Counted from the first letter of the stretch, positions 17,071 through 26,551 are shown. The stretch is DNA of 64,000 nt from Dialister hominis (GCF_007164725.1 NZ_AP019697.1:1098001-1162000), one strand, 5' to 3'. The notes: generated by a model from the sequence alone, not told the origin. A program made the numbers and translations.

Positions 17071-17733
17071 CTATTGCCCCAATGTTGCTGTTACGCGTTT
17101 AACACTCTCGGAATCACCTAAAATGACAAGCATATCCACTACATCCATTTTCATATCCGGATGAGGATTGACGAACATTTCCCCTTTCCTCTTGATTGCA
17201 ACAACTGTTATATTATATTTCTTTCTTACATCTATATCTATTAAACTCTTTCCAATCCAGTCCTGAGGGACATGAATGGAAAGAATCGTGATATTGTCTT
17301 CCATTTCAATATAATCGACGATGCCTGGCGAAATCAGATTGTGTGCTACCCTGACACCCATTTCTTTTTCAGAATATATGACTTTGTCTGCACCGATCTT
17401 CTGGAGCATCTTGCCATGCAATGGGTCCAACGCTTTTACAACGATTTTCTTGACACCCATATCCTTCAGAAGAAGCGTCGTCATAAGGCTTGCAGATAGT
17501 TCCCCTACTGCTACAACTGCTACATCTGCATTCCCTGCTCCTATAGCAGTCAGGTTTTTCTCGTCTGAGCAGTCGGCACAAACTACATAACCCAATGTGT
17601 CAGATAAATCCTGCACTACATCTTCTGCAATATCCATGGCCATTACATCATAGCCCATTTTTTCCAGTGTTACAGCGACACTCTCTCCAAAGCGGCCAAG
17701 TCCTGCAACAAAAAACTGTAATTTGCGTCCCAT
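17071..17733 (-). CDS. TrkA/KtrA-type potassium uptake regulatory subunit
   Basis: A 220-residue cytoplasmic RCK protein. The N-terminal Rossmann domain carries a GxGxxG-type loop (AGLGRFGESVA) and the acidic residue of MAMDIAED that binds nucleotide ribose. The C-terminal TrkA_C domain (about 140-220) includes IDVRKKYNITVVAIKR. One RCK unit and this size fit KtrA/KtrC rather than the double-length E. coli TrkA. It gates the adjacent TrkH/KtrB channel in response to nucleotides. It follows the channel gene by 10 bp, so the two form an operon. Confidence 0.92.
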   Translation of the reverse strand: MGRKLQFFVAGLGRFGESVAVTLEKMGYDVMAMDIAEDVVQDLSDTLGYVVCADCSDEKNLTAIGAGNADVAVVAVGELSASLMTTLLLKDMGVKKIVVKALDPLHGKMLQKIGADKVIYSEKEMGVRVAHNLISPGIVDYIEMEDNITILSIHVPQDWIGKSLIDIDVRKKYNITVVAIKRKGEMFVNPHPDMKMDVVDMLVILGDSESVKRVTATLGQ

Positions 17734-17743
17734 ATCTTAATCC

Positions 17744-19090
17744 TCATCCCACAATTATATTTTCTTTAGGATATTTAAGCTGGCGGCTGTGATGGCTGGC
17801 AAATGTAATTGCCAGTGTCATGACGCCAATTCTGCCTATATACATGGCTATCATCAGTACAATCTTGCACGGTGTGTTCCACTCGCCAGTAAGCCCCATG
17901 CTGAAACCCACAGTACTGAAAGCCGAGACAGCTTCAAACATGACATCTTCAAAGTCAAAGCTCATCGGCTCAAAAACAAATACGAGAAAAGCAGTAATAA
18001 ACGTGATCACCACTGCAAGAGTAAAGACATTCGATGCTTTGACGAGACAGTCCGGATCTACATGCTTATGAAAAATAACAACATCTTTTTTGCCTCTTAT
18101 CCAGGCATAAAGTGATAAGAAAAGCAGTCCGATCGTTGTCGTACGTATGCCGCCTCCCGTCGATACGGGAGCTGCCCCGATAAACATGAACATCATAACC
18201 AGAAGGACGGTTTGATCAAGCATGGAATGTATATCAAAAACAGCAAATCCGCCCAATCTGGATGAAACTGACATTAATACTGCGCTCTGCCATTTCTCCA
18301 TGGTAGAAAGTCCGCCAAGGGTCTCCGGATTATTTCCTTCCAGATTATAAAATATAATCGTTCCAAGCGGAATCAGGATTGCTTCCATCAGGAAAATAAG
18401 CTTGCTGTTCAAGGACAGCCCGGACCAGCTCCTGTGTCTAAGGAAGTCATCCGCCGCCATGAATCCGACGCCTCCAAGGAACATCGTTACGACAATAACT
18501 GTACTGACAAAGGGATCCGCAGCCATTTTGGCAAATCCTGCATTGGCTCCCATAATATCCAGCCCGCAGTTGGTAAATGCAGATACGGCATGCCAGTATC
18601 CAAGATAGATACCCATGGGCCCAAATTTGAAATAAAAATAGACTGCCAGAAGTGTCCCCGAGATAAACTCAACCAGGAGTGTCATGAATATGATTTTACG
18701 CACGAGCATAACCATCCCTGACGGTGTTTGCAGGTTGAACGAATCTCTGATGAGCAAACGTTCCTGAAGGCGGATCTTGCGTCCCGTCGATATCCCTACC
18801 ATCGCCATGATAGTCATGATGCCAAGGCCGCCGACCTGCATAAGGAATAATATCACAAGTTGTCCGAATATAGTGAAATCTGTCCGTACATCAAACATGG
18901 ACATTCCCGTAACGCTGACAACGCTTACAGACATGAACAGCGCATCAACAAAGCTGACCTCAGCATTTCCCGTTGTAGAAAAGGGGAGCATCAGCAAAAG
19001 CGCGCCGAAAACCATGAACAAGGCAAAGCCGCCGCAGATCAGTACGCCCCTGTGCAATTGGCTCAAAGCCGAAACAATGTATCTGAACAT
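17744..19090 (-). CDS. TrkH/KtrB-type potassium transporter subunit
   Basis: About 448 residues from ATG 19090 (MFRYIVSALSQ), preceded by AAGGGG. The longer frame would start at a TTG at 19129 without support. It is a multi-pass protein with four pore-loop repeats of the SKT superfamily, seen in TGMSMFD, TNCGLDIMG, SRLGGFAVF and STVGFSMGL. It forms the potassium-translocating channel in the inner membrane with the downstream RCK subunit. KtrB is favoured by length and by the single-RCK partner. Confidence 0.93.
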   Translation of the reverse strand: MFRYIVSALSQLHRGVLICGGFALFMVFGALLLMLPFSTTGNAEVSFVDALFMSVSVVSVTGMSMFDVRTDFTIFGQLVILFLMQVGGLGIMTIMAMVGISTGRKIRLQERLLIRDSFNLQTPSGMVMLVRKIIFMTLLVEFISGTLLAVYFYFKFGPMGIYLGYWHAVSAFTNCGLDIMGANAGFAKMAADPFVSTVIVVTMFLGGVGFMAADDFLRHRSWSGLSLNSKLIFLMEAILIPLGTIIFYNLEGNNPETLGGLSTMEKWQSAVLMSVSSRLGGFAVFDIHSMLDQTVLLVMMFMFIGAAPVSTGGGIRTTTIGLLFLSLYAWIRGKKDVVIFHKHVDPDCLVKASNVFTLAVVITFITAFLVFVFEPMSFDFEDVMFEAVSAFSTVGFSMGLTGEWNTPCKIVLMIAMYIGRIGVMTLAITFASHHSRQLKYPKENIIVG

Positions 19091-19202
19091 TATAGAATTC
19101 CCCTTTATCCCCCATATGTTCTTTCCCAAGCAATTTATTTTATCATATAAACGCTTCTTTTATTATACTATTTATTAGGAAACTCGGAAATCCTCAATAA
19201 AG

Positions 19203-19242
19203 AAATAAAGACCGCAGATCATAAATCTGCAGCCTTCATTTC
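19203..19242 (-). terminator. Terminator after the CBS-domain gene
   Basis: On the minus strand, AAGGCTGCAGAT pairs with ATCTGCGGTCTT around a 5-base loop. A TATTTCTTT tract follows. It separates the CBS gene from the potassium transporter genes. Confidence 0.6.
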
Positions 19243-19250
19243 ATTGCTTG

Positions 19251-19841
19251 TTATTTTTCCTTATCATTGGCATTGCTGCCGTTATCTGATTTCTCAGCGC
19301 CCTTGTCTTTGCCTATTTCCTTCAGGGCTTCTTCTGCCTCAATAGCGGCTATAGCGCCAAGTATATCATGTCTGGTTATAATGCCGACCAGTCTAACCGG
19401 CACTTTGGCTCCTTTGACCTTGATATCTTTCTTAGGTTTTTCCACAACCGGCACAGTCTTCAACTGTTCATCGACCATGAGCGTCGTAATGGTATCCATG
19501 TCGGTGTCAGGTGTTACACAACGCACATCTCTTGTCATGATTTCAGATGCAGTCGTTGCGAGCAGTTTCCTGAAGGATTTTTCATACCGCCCGAAACCAT
19601 AGTAATAAAGATTTCCGCCCAGTACATCTACATACTGAGGAATCTGTGGACGAACCTTCTTGTAAAGAAGATCTCCTTCTGAAACGATTCCCAACAATTC
19701 ATTATCTTCCCCAACTACTGGAATCGCACTGACCGGATGTGTAATAAAAAGCCCGACCAGTTCGTGTACAGTTATGTCAGGAGAGACGGTAAATACATAA
19801 TTGGTCATAAAATCCTTTGCTTTTAGTGACCTGGCCATCAT
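19251..19841 (-). CDS. CBS-domain protein
   Basis: A 196-residue cytoplasmic protein with two CBS motifs (about 10-60 and 90-160), linked by a segment containing YVDVLGGNLYYYGF, and a charged C-terminal tail. CBS pairs bind adenosyl nucleotides and act as energy or ligand sensors. AKDFMTNYVFTVSPD and ASEIMTRDVRCVTPD mark the starts of the two repeats. Two adjacent ATGs (19841, 19838) are possible; the second has better spacing from GGAAGGGG. It precedes the potassium uptake genes but has its own terminator. A regulatory link to them is only a possibility. Confidence 0.88.
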   Translation of the reverse strand: MMARSLKAKDFMTNYVFTVSPDITVHELVGLFITHPVSAIPVVGEDNELLGIVSEGDLLYKKVRPQIPQYVDVLGGNLYYYGFGRYEKSFRKLLATTASEIMTRDVRCVTPDTDMDTITTLMVDEQLKTVPVVEKPKKDIKVKGAKVPVRLVGIITRHDILGAIAAIEAEEALKEIGKDKGAEKSDNGSNANDKEK

Positions 19842-19955
19842 AACCCCTTCCTTTCAAAATAAAGTCTAAATCTATTATTACTTCCCTTCTATATTATTTT
19901 ATCCAATTTTAAATAAAGCCGCAATTAATTTTATCTTTTGTTTTCAGATTATCGA

Positions 19956-20435
19956 TTACAAATGATAATGCTGGTTGTGAATAATTTTCATGGCTCTGTA
20001 AATCTGCTCGGAGAGTATCAGTCTTGCCATCTGATGCGTCAATGTCATTTTGCCAAATGATATGCGCAGATTTGCACGCTTCCGTATATTTTCTCCATTC
20101 CCGCAGGGACCGCCGATCATAAAATAGAAGTGATTGGTCCCCGTGAGCATCTTATCATTCAGGCAGCCCGCAAATTCCTCGGAAGTCATTTCTTTTCCTT
20201 TTAAATCAAGAAGGATCAGGTAATCTTCATCACGAATGTGTTTAAGAAGGCTTTCTCCTTCTTCCATCAATATTTTTTCTTTCATGACGGGAGAGCAGTT
20301 ATCAGGCATCTTCACTTCATTCTGCTCTAATTCCTCCCATTTTGAAAATGGTGTCAGGCGCTTCACATATTCCTGAATGCCTGCCCGCATCCATTTCTCC
20401 TTGATTTTTCCTACAGCAAGTATCGTTATTTTCAT
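19956..20435 (-). CDS. rlmH: 23S rRNA (pseudouridine-1915-N3)-methyltransferase
   Basis: A 159-residue SPOUT-family methyltransferase, the RlmH that methylates pseudouridine 1915 in helix 69 of 23S rRNA on assembled ribosomes. Seen: N-terminal ITILAVGKIKEKW, the SAM-knot segment FMIGGPCGNGENIRKRA, and the C-terminal SEQIYRAMKIIHNQHYHL, which is nearly invariant in the family. Length is exact for the family. Its ATG overlaps the htrA stop by 4 bp. An htrA-rlmH pairing is common in Firmicutes. Confidence 0.96.
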   Translation of the reverse strand: MKITILAVGKIKEKWMRAGIQEYVKRLTPFSKWEELEQNEVKMPDNCSPVMKEKILMEEGESLLKHIRDEDYLILLDLKGKEMTSEEFAGCLNDKMLTGTNHFYFMIGGPCGNGENIRKRANLRISFGKMTLTHQMARLILSEQIYRAMKIIHNQHYHL

Positions 20436-21619
20436 GAGTTGTTCCCCGGAGCAGAGGAAAGAAGCACGTCTGTATTCGTCTCCCTTCCATTATGTGAATA
20501 CGTAAGGCTGATGCGGTCCCCGGGCTGATGTCCGTCAAGAATATCCCTCATTTCCTTTACTGAACTGATCTTCTTGCCATCGATTGCCAGGATGTAATCT
20601 CCCGGTTTTACGTTCGTAAGGCTCAATGGGCTGTTTTCGGCAACTTTCATAACAAGGACGCCGTTTTCATTGTTCCATGTATATCCATACCTCATAGCTA
20701 TGTCTTTATCAGCAGCATAAACGCCAAGATAAGCACGAATAACCTTCCCGTGTTCAATCAGCTGCTGCACGATGCCCTTTACCTGGTTAATCGGAATGGC
20801 AAATCCCATTCCCTCGATTCCCTCCTTGGAAATCTTCGCACTATTGATTCCCACTACCTTGCCGTCTGCCGTCACTAAAGCGCCTCCGGAATTGCCCGGA
20901 TTGATTGCGGCATCCGTCTGAATCAATTTAAATCTCTGGTCAACATCATCAAGGCTCCTGTTCAGGGCACTGATTACGCCAACGGTTACCGTCCCCTGGA
21001 ATTCAAGTCCTAAAGGATTGCCTATGGCAATAGCGGTTTCACCAACCTGCAGATTATCTGAATCGCCAAAACTTGCAACGGGAAGATCATCGCTGCCATC
21101 AATCTTCACGACGGCAAGATCCGTGGCCGGATCGGTGCCTATAACAGTTCCTGATACCGTCTTGCCATTAGAAAGCGATACGTTTACATCCTTGCTTCCC
21201 GAAACGACATGGTTGTTGGTAACAATATATCCCTTTTTATCAAAAATAACTCCGGAACCGACACTTGTTCCTACCTCGACGCGGCGGTTGAATATATCCC
21301 TGTCATACACTTTTGTCGTAATCCCGACAACTGCCGGGCCAACTTCTTTGACAGCCTGAACAATTGCAGTATTCCTGACCGCCGGCAGTTCCTTGTTCTT
21401 ATCAGGAGTTTGCTGGAACATCTGGCTGGAGGATGCCGCAGTACTTCCCTTGGGCACAATGCTGAAATTCCCCATGAAGTAACCACCGGCTCCGCCTATG
21501 ATCAATAAAGCTGCCGCCAGGGCAAACAGTTTCTTTCTTCCTGAACCTTTGTCATCTTTATTCAACTGAATTTTTCTGCCGTTCTGTTCGAGCTGCTTAT
21601 CAAGTTCTTCTCTATCCAT
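20432..21619 (-). CDS. htrA: HtrA/DegP-like membrane-anchored serine protease
   Basis: A 395-residue protease with an N-terminal cytoplasmic stub and a membrane helix (about 31-50). The trypsin-like domain has the catalytic triad His137 (TNNHVVSG), Asp167 (ATDLAVVKI) and Ser244 (NPGNSGGAL). One C-terminal PDZ domain follows (about 295-385). It degrades or refolds damaged extracytoplasmic proteins. The single PDZ and the anchor are the Firmicute HtrA layout rather than the soluble two-PDZ DegP. Start at 21619 is supported by GAGGGA. An IS30 remnant sits 115 bp upstream. Confidence 0.95.
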   Translation of the reverse strand: MDREELDKQLEQNGRKIQLNKDDKGSGRKKLFALAAALLIIGGAGGYFMGNFSIVPKGSTAASSSQMFQQTPDKNKELPAVRNTAIVQAVKEVGPAVVGITTKVYDRDIFNRRVEVGTSVGSGVIFDKKGYIVTNNHVVSGSKDVNVSLSNGKTVSGTVIGTDPATDLAVVKIDGSDDLPVASFGDSDNLQVGETAIAIGNPLGLEFQGTVTVGVISALNRSLDDVDQRFKLIQTDAAINPGNSGGALVTADGKVVGINSAKISKEGIEGMGFAIPINQVKGIVQQLIEHGKVIRAYLGVYAADKDIAMRYGYTWNNENGVLVMKVAENSPLSLTNVKPGDYILAIDGKKISSVKEMRDILDGHQPGDRISLTYSHNGRETNTDVLLSSAPGNNS

Positions 21620-21842
21620 ATGAATCCCTCATATCTGTCCATAGACGACTAATTAATACAAGCAAAACAAACTAAAGTTCAATCTTCAGGCTATATCGAT
21701 TGTTTTATGTATTATAACATGGTAAAAATATAAACGTAAATTGTAGAATGAAATTGAACACTAAAACTAAATAAAAAGATCCATAGGATTGCATCAATGG
21801 TAAAATTAAGTTACGACACAAAATTAACCGGAGGCAATCACT

Positions 21843-22900
21843 ATGGACTACCTAAATAATACCATTAATACCCTACCTCGCGAAAGAGGACAACACTTAA
21901 GATTTGAAGATCGATGCGAAATCAAAGCGCTCCATAAGCAAGGTTACTCTTATCGCCAGATTGCAAAAGCACTTAATTGCTCACCTAGTACTGTGGGCTA
22001 CGAATTAAAACGTGGCACTGCAACTAAGACGACACATCGAGGCAGACCAACAGAGTATGTACCTAGTCGATGTCAAGCCGTTTACTATGAAAACAGAAAA
22101 CGTTCTGGTCGTAAACAGCGCATTACGTCTGAAAGTCCATTTGATATTTGGGTTGCAGCGCAAGTTAAAAAAGCTAACTGGTCATTAGACGTATGTGCTG
22201 GCTATGCTAAGAAGCATAATCTGTTTACTGAAGAGGAACTTGTATGTGCTAAAACGCTGTATAACGCCCTTAATCAATCACGCCTACCATTATCCCTATT
22301 CGATGTACCAGAACTGCTTAGTCGTAAAAAGTCAAAGCCTAAACAAGCAAAGAACGTACGCATCTTTGGCCGAAGTATTGATGAACGACCAGATATCGTT
22401 AAGCTACATCTTGAGATTGGTCATTGGGAAATAGATACTATCGTTGGTAAGCGTAAAGGTAAAGAGGCTGTGGTACTAACTTTAGTAGAGAAAGTAACGC
22501 ATAAATTCATTGCTATTAAGATTCGACGTAAAGATGTAGCATCTGTAAAAGCTGCTTTACGTAGTCTCAAAATATATTATGGATCACAATTTGCTACTGT
22601 ATTTAAAACAATTACAGCAGACAACGGAACTGAGTTTGCGGAATTATCTCAGTTAGAACGATATGGTATAATGGTATATCTTGCTCATCCATATAGCTCT
22701 TATGAGAGAGCTATATGGATGAGCGTCACAATCGCATTTTCAGAAAGTACGTACCTAAAGGAAAGTCTATCGAAAACTACTCTGCTGAGCAGATTCTCTG
22801 GTTTGCAGAGGATATGAATTCATTACCTAGAAAGTCCCTTGGGTATGATACGCCTGATGATTTATTTGAAGCTTATTTAGATACCGTCTATGCAGCTTAA
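21843..22900 (+). pseudogene. IS30-family transposase, frameshifted
   Basis: The first frame (21843-22817) encodes an N-terminal helix-turn-helix (SYRQIAKALNCSPSTVGYEL) and the catalytic aspartates in GHWEIDTIVG and ITADNGTEFA. It loses homology after HPYSSYER. The rest of the protein, including the third catalytic residue region (ERHNRIFRKYVPKG) and the usual IS30 tail, continues in another frame to 22900. Two bases too many lie between 22710 and 22721, inside a perfect 18-bp inverted repeat. The start ATG follows CCGGAGG. Without frameshifting the protein lacks its catalytic glutamate and should be inactive. Confidence 0.9.
22683..22724. repeat. Perfect 18-bp inverted repeat in the transposase
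   Basis: Arms 22683-22700 and 22707-22724 are exact reverse complements with a 6-base loop (TATGAG). The right arm replaces the codons expected for Gly-Thr-Asn of the IS30 YERGTNE motif and causes the frameshift. Confidence 0.9.
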
Positions 22901-22984
22901 ATTATTTGGTTAAAGGTGTTCAATTTGAACTTGCAATTTTAGGTAAAAATATAAATCTTTATTCCTGAAATTAAACAAATTATA

Positions 22985-23022
22985 AAAAGACAGCAGGTTT
23001 ATGCTCCTGCTGTCTCTTATAT
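22985..23022 (-). terminator. Terminator of rny
   Basis: On the minus strand, AGACAGCAGG pairs with CCTGCTGTCT around an 8-base loop, followed by TTTTATAA. It lies directly after the rny stop codon. Confidence 0.85.
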
Positions 23023-23030
23023 AGCTTAAA

Positions 23031-24614
23031 TTACTTGGCGAAGTCTGTAGCTCTTGTTTCACGAATCACTACGACTTTGACCTGACCAGGATATTGCAGT
23101 TCCTTTTCGACACGCTGTGAAATATCATGTGCCAGAATAGTAGCCTGATCTTCACTTACCTTTTCTGGTTTTACAATGACTCTCAATTCACGGCCGGCCT
23201 GGATTGCATAGCAGTTGGAAACACCGGAGAACGATTTTGCGATATCTTCAAGCTTTGTCAGTCTCTTGATATAGTTTTCCAGGGTTTCTCTTCTTGCTCC
23301 AGGGCGGGCAGCGGAAATTGCATCAGCTGCGGCAACCAGAACAGATTCAATACAGGTTGGTTCCGTATCTCCATGATGTGAAGCTATTGCGTTAATGACC
23401 TGCGGCGGTTCATGGAACTTCTGTGCCAATTCAACACCCAGTTCAACATGGGTGCCTTCCTGTTCCCTGTCCACTGCCTTACCAATATCGTGAAGCAGGC
23501 CCGCGCGCTTGGCGAGATCCACATCTGCTCCGATATCTGCCGCCATGATACCTGCAAAATAGGAGGTATCTATACAATGCTGCAGCACATTCTGTCCATA
23601 GGAAGTACGATACTTCAGACGGCCAAGAATCTTAATCAGATCCGGATTCATTCCGCGGATGCCGCACTGCATAACTGCCTGCTCGCCTGCTTCCCGGATT
23701 TCCTTTTCAACGTCTTTCTTTGTTTTTGCAACCACTTCTTCGATTCTTGCAGGATGGATGCGTCCGTCTTTTACAAGGCTCTCAAGAGCAAGACGGGCAA
23801 TTTCCCTGCGGATTGGATCGAAGCAGGAAAGGATAACAGCCTCAGGCGTATCATCAATAATAAGATCTACGCCGGTAAGAGTTTCTATTGCACGTATATT
23901 TCTTCCTTCGCGGCCTATGATACGGCCTTTCATTTCTTCATTCGGAAGCGCCACTACAGAAACGGTTGTCTCCGAAACCGTATCAGCTGCATTTCTCTGA
24001 ATAGCACCGGCTATGATTTCTCTGGCCTTTGTATCAGCAGTTGCCTGGGCTTCTTCAATGGCATCTCTGATTCTGACTGCCTTTTCGTGCGTCAATTCTT
24101 CATCTACACGGGCAATAATCATATCCTTTGCCTGTGCACGTGATAACTGGGATATTTCTTCCAGTTTCGCTTCCTGCTGGCTATATAAAGCTTCAAGCTT
24201 GTCTTTCTGCACTTTAACCTGGACTTCTTTCTTATCCAGCTGTGCTTCACGCTGTTCGAGATTCCCGCTTCTCCAGTCAAGATTATTTTCCTTCTGGACA
24301 AGTCTCTGCTCGTACTTCTGAAGCTCGTCACGACGCTGCTTGCTTTCCTGCTCAACGTCTTCACGCAGCTTGTGAATTTCTTCCTTTGTCTGAACAAGGG
24401 TCTCTTTCTTTAAAGTTTCTGCTTCCCTTGATGCAGATTCAAGCATTTTCTTTGCATCATCAGCAATCTGTTTTGCTTTTTCTTCAGCGGATCCAATGCG
24501 CGCTTCTGCAATTCTCTTTCTCAGGAGATATCCTACACCGATACCGACAACTGCAGCAACAATACAACCCAAAATCACATAAAGTAAAACTTCATCTAGT
24601 GTCAAATACTTCAC
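23031..24614 (-). CDS. rny: Ribonuclease Y
   Basis: A 527-residue membrane-anchored endoribonuclease that initiates mRNA decay. In order: transmembrane helix (about 10-30), long charged coiled coil (about 35-200), KH domain with [15 protein letters not shown], and an HD domain with [10 protein letters not shown] and later SHHGD. The longest start is GTG 24614, but TTG 24605 (reading TLDEVLLYV after the start) has the better distance to AGAGGTG, so the true start is uncertain by three codons. It is monocistronic by its terminator. A candidate promoter with an internal palindrome lies about 110 bp upstream. Confidence 0.95.
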   Translation of the reverse strand: MKYLTLDEVLLYVILGCIVAAVVGIGVGYLLRKRIAEARIGSAEEKAKQIADDAKKMLESASREAETLKKETLVQTKEEIHKLREDVEQESKQRRDELQKYEQRLVQKENNLDWRSGNLEQREAQLDKKEVQVKVQKDKLEALYSQQEAKLEEISQLSRAQAKDMIIARVDEELTHEKAVRIRDAIEEAQATADTKAREIIAGAIQRNAADTVSETTVSVVALPNEEMKGRIIGREGRNIRAIETLTGVDLIIDDTPEAVILSCFDPIRREIARLALESLVKDGRIHPARIEEVVAKTKKDVEKEIREAGEQAVMQCGIRGMNPDLIKILGRLKYRTSYGQNVLQHCIDTSYFAGIMAADIGADVDLAKRAGLLHDIGKAVDREQEGTHVELGVELAQKFHEPPQVINAIASHHGDTEPTCIESVLVAAADAISAARPGARRETLENYIKRLTKLEDIAKSFSGVSNCYAIQAGRELRVIVKPEKVSEDQATILAHDISQRVEKELQYPGQVKVVVIRETRATDFAK

Positions 24615-24942
24615 CTCTTTCTTTCCAATATTTTTTCATTAGACATTCCGAAACACTGCCTTTATCTTGTCATATCCGTCATTTGCATAGTAAGCTCCAG
24701 ACCAGATCATCTGGATAGTTATATTAAAATTATCATCTGATAATAAAACAAAAACGATCCATCCTGATAAAAGGCAAACAAATTAAAATAATCTTGCCAA
24801 TTTGACACATATTAATTCTAAATTCTTTAGTTTTCATTGTCAAGGCGGGCATCTGTAAACACCGCTGTTTTACGGGCAGTTCTTCCCCCCCAAAAATACC
24901 GTACCGTATTTGAAACATATGGCATCCTAAGCGCTTTTCCCC
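24615..24942. other. Intergenic region upstream of rny
   Basis: About 330 AT-rich bases without a convincing gene. It holds the rny ribosome site and the candidate promoter described separately. The short frames here have no ribosome sites or recognisable sequence. Confidence 0.6.
24723..24751 (-). promoter_or_regulatory. Candidate rny promoter with palindromic spacer
   Basis: Minus strand: TTGTTT (24746-24751), 17-base spacer, TTTAAT (24723-24728, 5 of 6 to TATAAT). The spacer contains the palindrome ATTATC-AGAT-GATAAT (24729-24744), which is well placed to be an operator. Confidence 0.4.
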
Positions 24943-25245
24943 TCAGTCTCCTCTTCCGCCGCCTAGAAGTGACCAGAGCAGAAGCGCACCAAAGGCCACC
25001 CAGGACATAAAATAACTCATTATGCCTAAATCTGTCAGGATATTGATGACGGTCAGTCCCAGCATGAAGAGCATATTCTCCCTCATATTCAGGAGGGGAT
25101 CCCTTCTGAACAGGAAGTAAGAAGCTGCAAGTACTCCGCAATTTACAATTAAAACTACCGAAAGATAAAACATAAGAGGAACAAGCTGAAGAATATAGCT
25201 CCCGAAGAGCATGATGCACATCACATAAATCCATGTAGATGCCAT
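24943..25245 (-). CDS. Small membrane protein, unrecognised
   Basis: A 100-residue hydrophobic protein beginning MASTWIYVMC at ATG 25245, supported by an excellent GGGAGGAATAA site. Three to four membrane segments are visible (about 3-20, 24-44, 55-72, 74-92), ending in a glycine-rich LLGGGRGD. I do not recognise the family. The gene follows the MBL-fold hydrolase by 2 bp, so the two are translationally linked. Confidence 0.75.
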   Translation of the reverse strand: MASTWIYVMCIMLFGSYILQLVPLMFYLSVVLIVNCGVLAASYFLFRRDPLLNMRENMLFMLGLTVINILTDLGIMSYFMSWVAFGALLLWSLLGGGRGD

Positions 25246-25247
25246 AT

Positions 25248-25943
25248 TTATTCCTCCCTGAACATATCTCCGTCCTTTTGAGGTATCCATATTTTCTGAT
25301 CGGGAAAGAGCCATCTGAATTCATAGGATGGTGCCCAGACATTTCCAAAAGCATGCATGGGAATGAGCAAACCGGATTCAACCTTGCTCAGGAACTTTTT
25401 AACGCCCCACTCCCTTGCCACCTGGAGTCTAGCATCCACCGGGAACATGGCGATATCCACTTTTCCCCCGGACAGTTTTTCCAATTCTGCAAAATAATTA
25501 TTTCTGGCATCCAGATTGGCAGCATCAGAGTCGCCTGCCCAATGCCACCAGTTTAAATCACCTGCATGGAAGATGGTGATTCCATGACAATGGATCAGGA
25601 ACGATCCGCCGGCATCCGTCGAACCATACATTTTAACGGTGAAATCCTCATTCGAATAAGAATCTCCCACGTCCATCAGATGCATCTTCCCTGCATCTCT
25701 CAAATAGAGATCACAATCCCTATGCAGGATGTATCCATCAGCATATTCCTCAAACCGGCTGATGGATGGATTGAAATGATCCCCATGGAAGTGACTAACA
25801 AAGAAGTAAATTTTATTTCTGCCATCTGTAATCATTTTTTCCACATGTTGCAAGGGATCCTTATAATAGTCAAAAACGAGAACTATGTCGTTGATTTTCA
25901 GAATGAATCCGCTGTGATTCAGAAAATAAATATCTGCGGGCAT
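25248..25943 (-). CDS. MBL-fold metallo-hydrolase
   Basis: A 231-residue protein of the metallo-beta-lactamase fold (UlaG/L-ascorbate-lactonase-like subgroup by its size). The metal motif HFHGDH is at about residues 51-56. Further ligands are suggested by IFHAGDLNWWHWAG and the C-terminal IPMHAFGNVW. There is no signal peptide, so it is cytoplasmic. The substrate cannot be read from the sequence. It is co-directional with the small membrane protein, and its upstream side faces the divergent GNAT gene. Confidence 0.85.
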   Translation of the reverse strand: MPADIYFLNHSGFILKINDIVLVFDYYKDPLQHVEKMITDGRNKIYFFVSHFHGDHFNPSISRFEEYADGYILHRDCDLYLRDAGKMHLMDVGDSYSNEDFTVKMYGSTDAGGSFLIHCHGITIFHAGDLNWWHWAGDSDAANLDARNNYFAELEKLSGGKVDIAMFPVDARLQVAREWGVKKFLSKVESGLLIPMHAFGNVWAPSYEFRWLFPDQKIWIPQKDGDMFREE

Positions 25944-26157
25944 ATGAATCTCCTTTCGCGGATGTAAAAGCAGCCATAGTTACACATCCGGCAAAATAAA
26001 TTGAATATTTTCTATTAATTATAAAATTTCAATAAATCTATGTAATTACTGTATTTATCTAGTATAATAATTATAGCATAGTCTAATTCTCATTAGCGAG
26101 AACCATCGATATATTTTAATTTCAAACTTTGGTTTATAACGACAGGAGGTTCATAAT

Positions 26158-26418
26158 ATGGTAGTCATTCATGATATGCAGGAACATCGTTTTAAAATAG
26201 AGGATCTAAAAGGTTTATGCTATTTGGAATACTCTGAGGACGGAAATAACCAGTTTACCGTTCTTCATACTATAGTTCCCGATGAACTTTCCGGCCGGGG
26301 ACTGGCTGCGCAGCTGGCTCAGGCTTTTTATGACTGGATCAGAAGCAACAACTATTCAATGAAATCAGAATGCACCTACATGGATGCATGGCTCAAGCGC
26401 AAAAAGATTGAAATCTGA
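26158..26418 (+). CDS. Small GNAT-family acetyltransferase-like protein
   Basis: An 86-residue protein of the short YidJ/YjdJ-like GNAT group. It shows the acetyl-CoA-binding region PDELSGRGLAAQLAQAF (an RGxGxA-type loop) and a C-terminal CTYMDAWLKR. Members are single-domain and their substrates are mostly unknown. The start is supported by AGGAGG. It is one of the few plus-strand genes, isolated between divergent and convergent neighbours, with a shared terminator after it. Confidence 0.85.
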   Translation: MVVIHDMQEHRFKIEDLKGLCYLEYSEDGNNQFTVLHTIVPDELSGRGLAAQLAQAFYDWIRSNNYSMKSECTYMDAWLKRKKIEI

Positions 26419-26551
26419 TATTCAGGGATTCATCTTCGGTTTCCTTTTTAGAACTATGTCATTGAAAGGAATAATATGTTTTATAAATTCATTAAACGCT
26501 AATGGGAGCTCCCACATTCTTCTTAAATATATTGCTTGAGATAACACAATG

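Larger units (their letters stand above)
21735..22941 (+). mobile_element. IS30-family insertion sequence (inactivated)
   Basis: An AT-rich element of about 1.2 kb between htrA and rny. The ends are related inverted repeats sharing AAATTGAACAC at the same offset. Left reads AATTGTAGAATGAAATTG and the right, read inward, AATTGCAAGTTCAAATTG. Directly outside lie two copies of GGTAAAAATATAAA (21721-21734 and 22942-22955), a 14-bp direct repeat that looks like the target duplication. Base composition and codon use differ from the host genes. Confidence 0.8.

Noticed and set aside
21843-22900. Programmed frameshifting as an explanation of the split IS30 transposase
   Set aside because: There is no slippery heptamer at the junction, IS30 enzymes are normally in one frame, and the palindrome replaces conserved codons; mutation explains it better.
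24733-25381. Two overlapping minus-strand frames upstream of rny and across the small membrane protein and MBL genes
   Set aside because: The real genes there are defined by strong ribosome sites in other frames; the peptides look like shadow translation.
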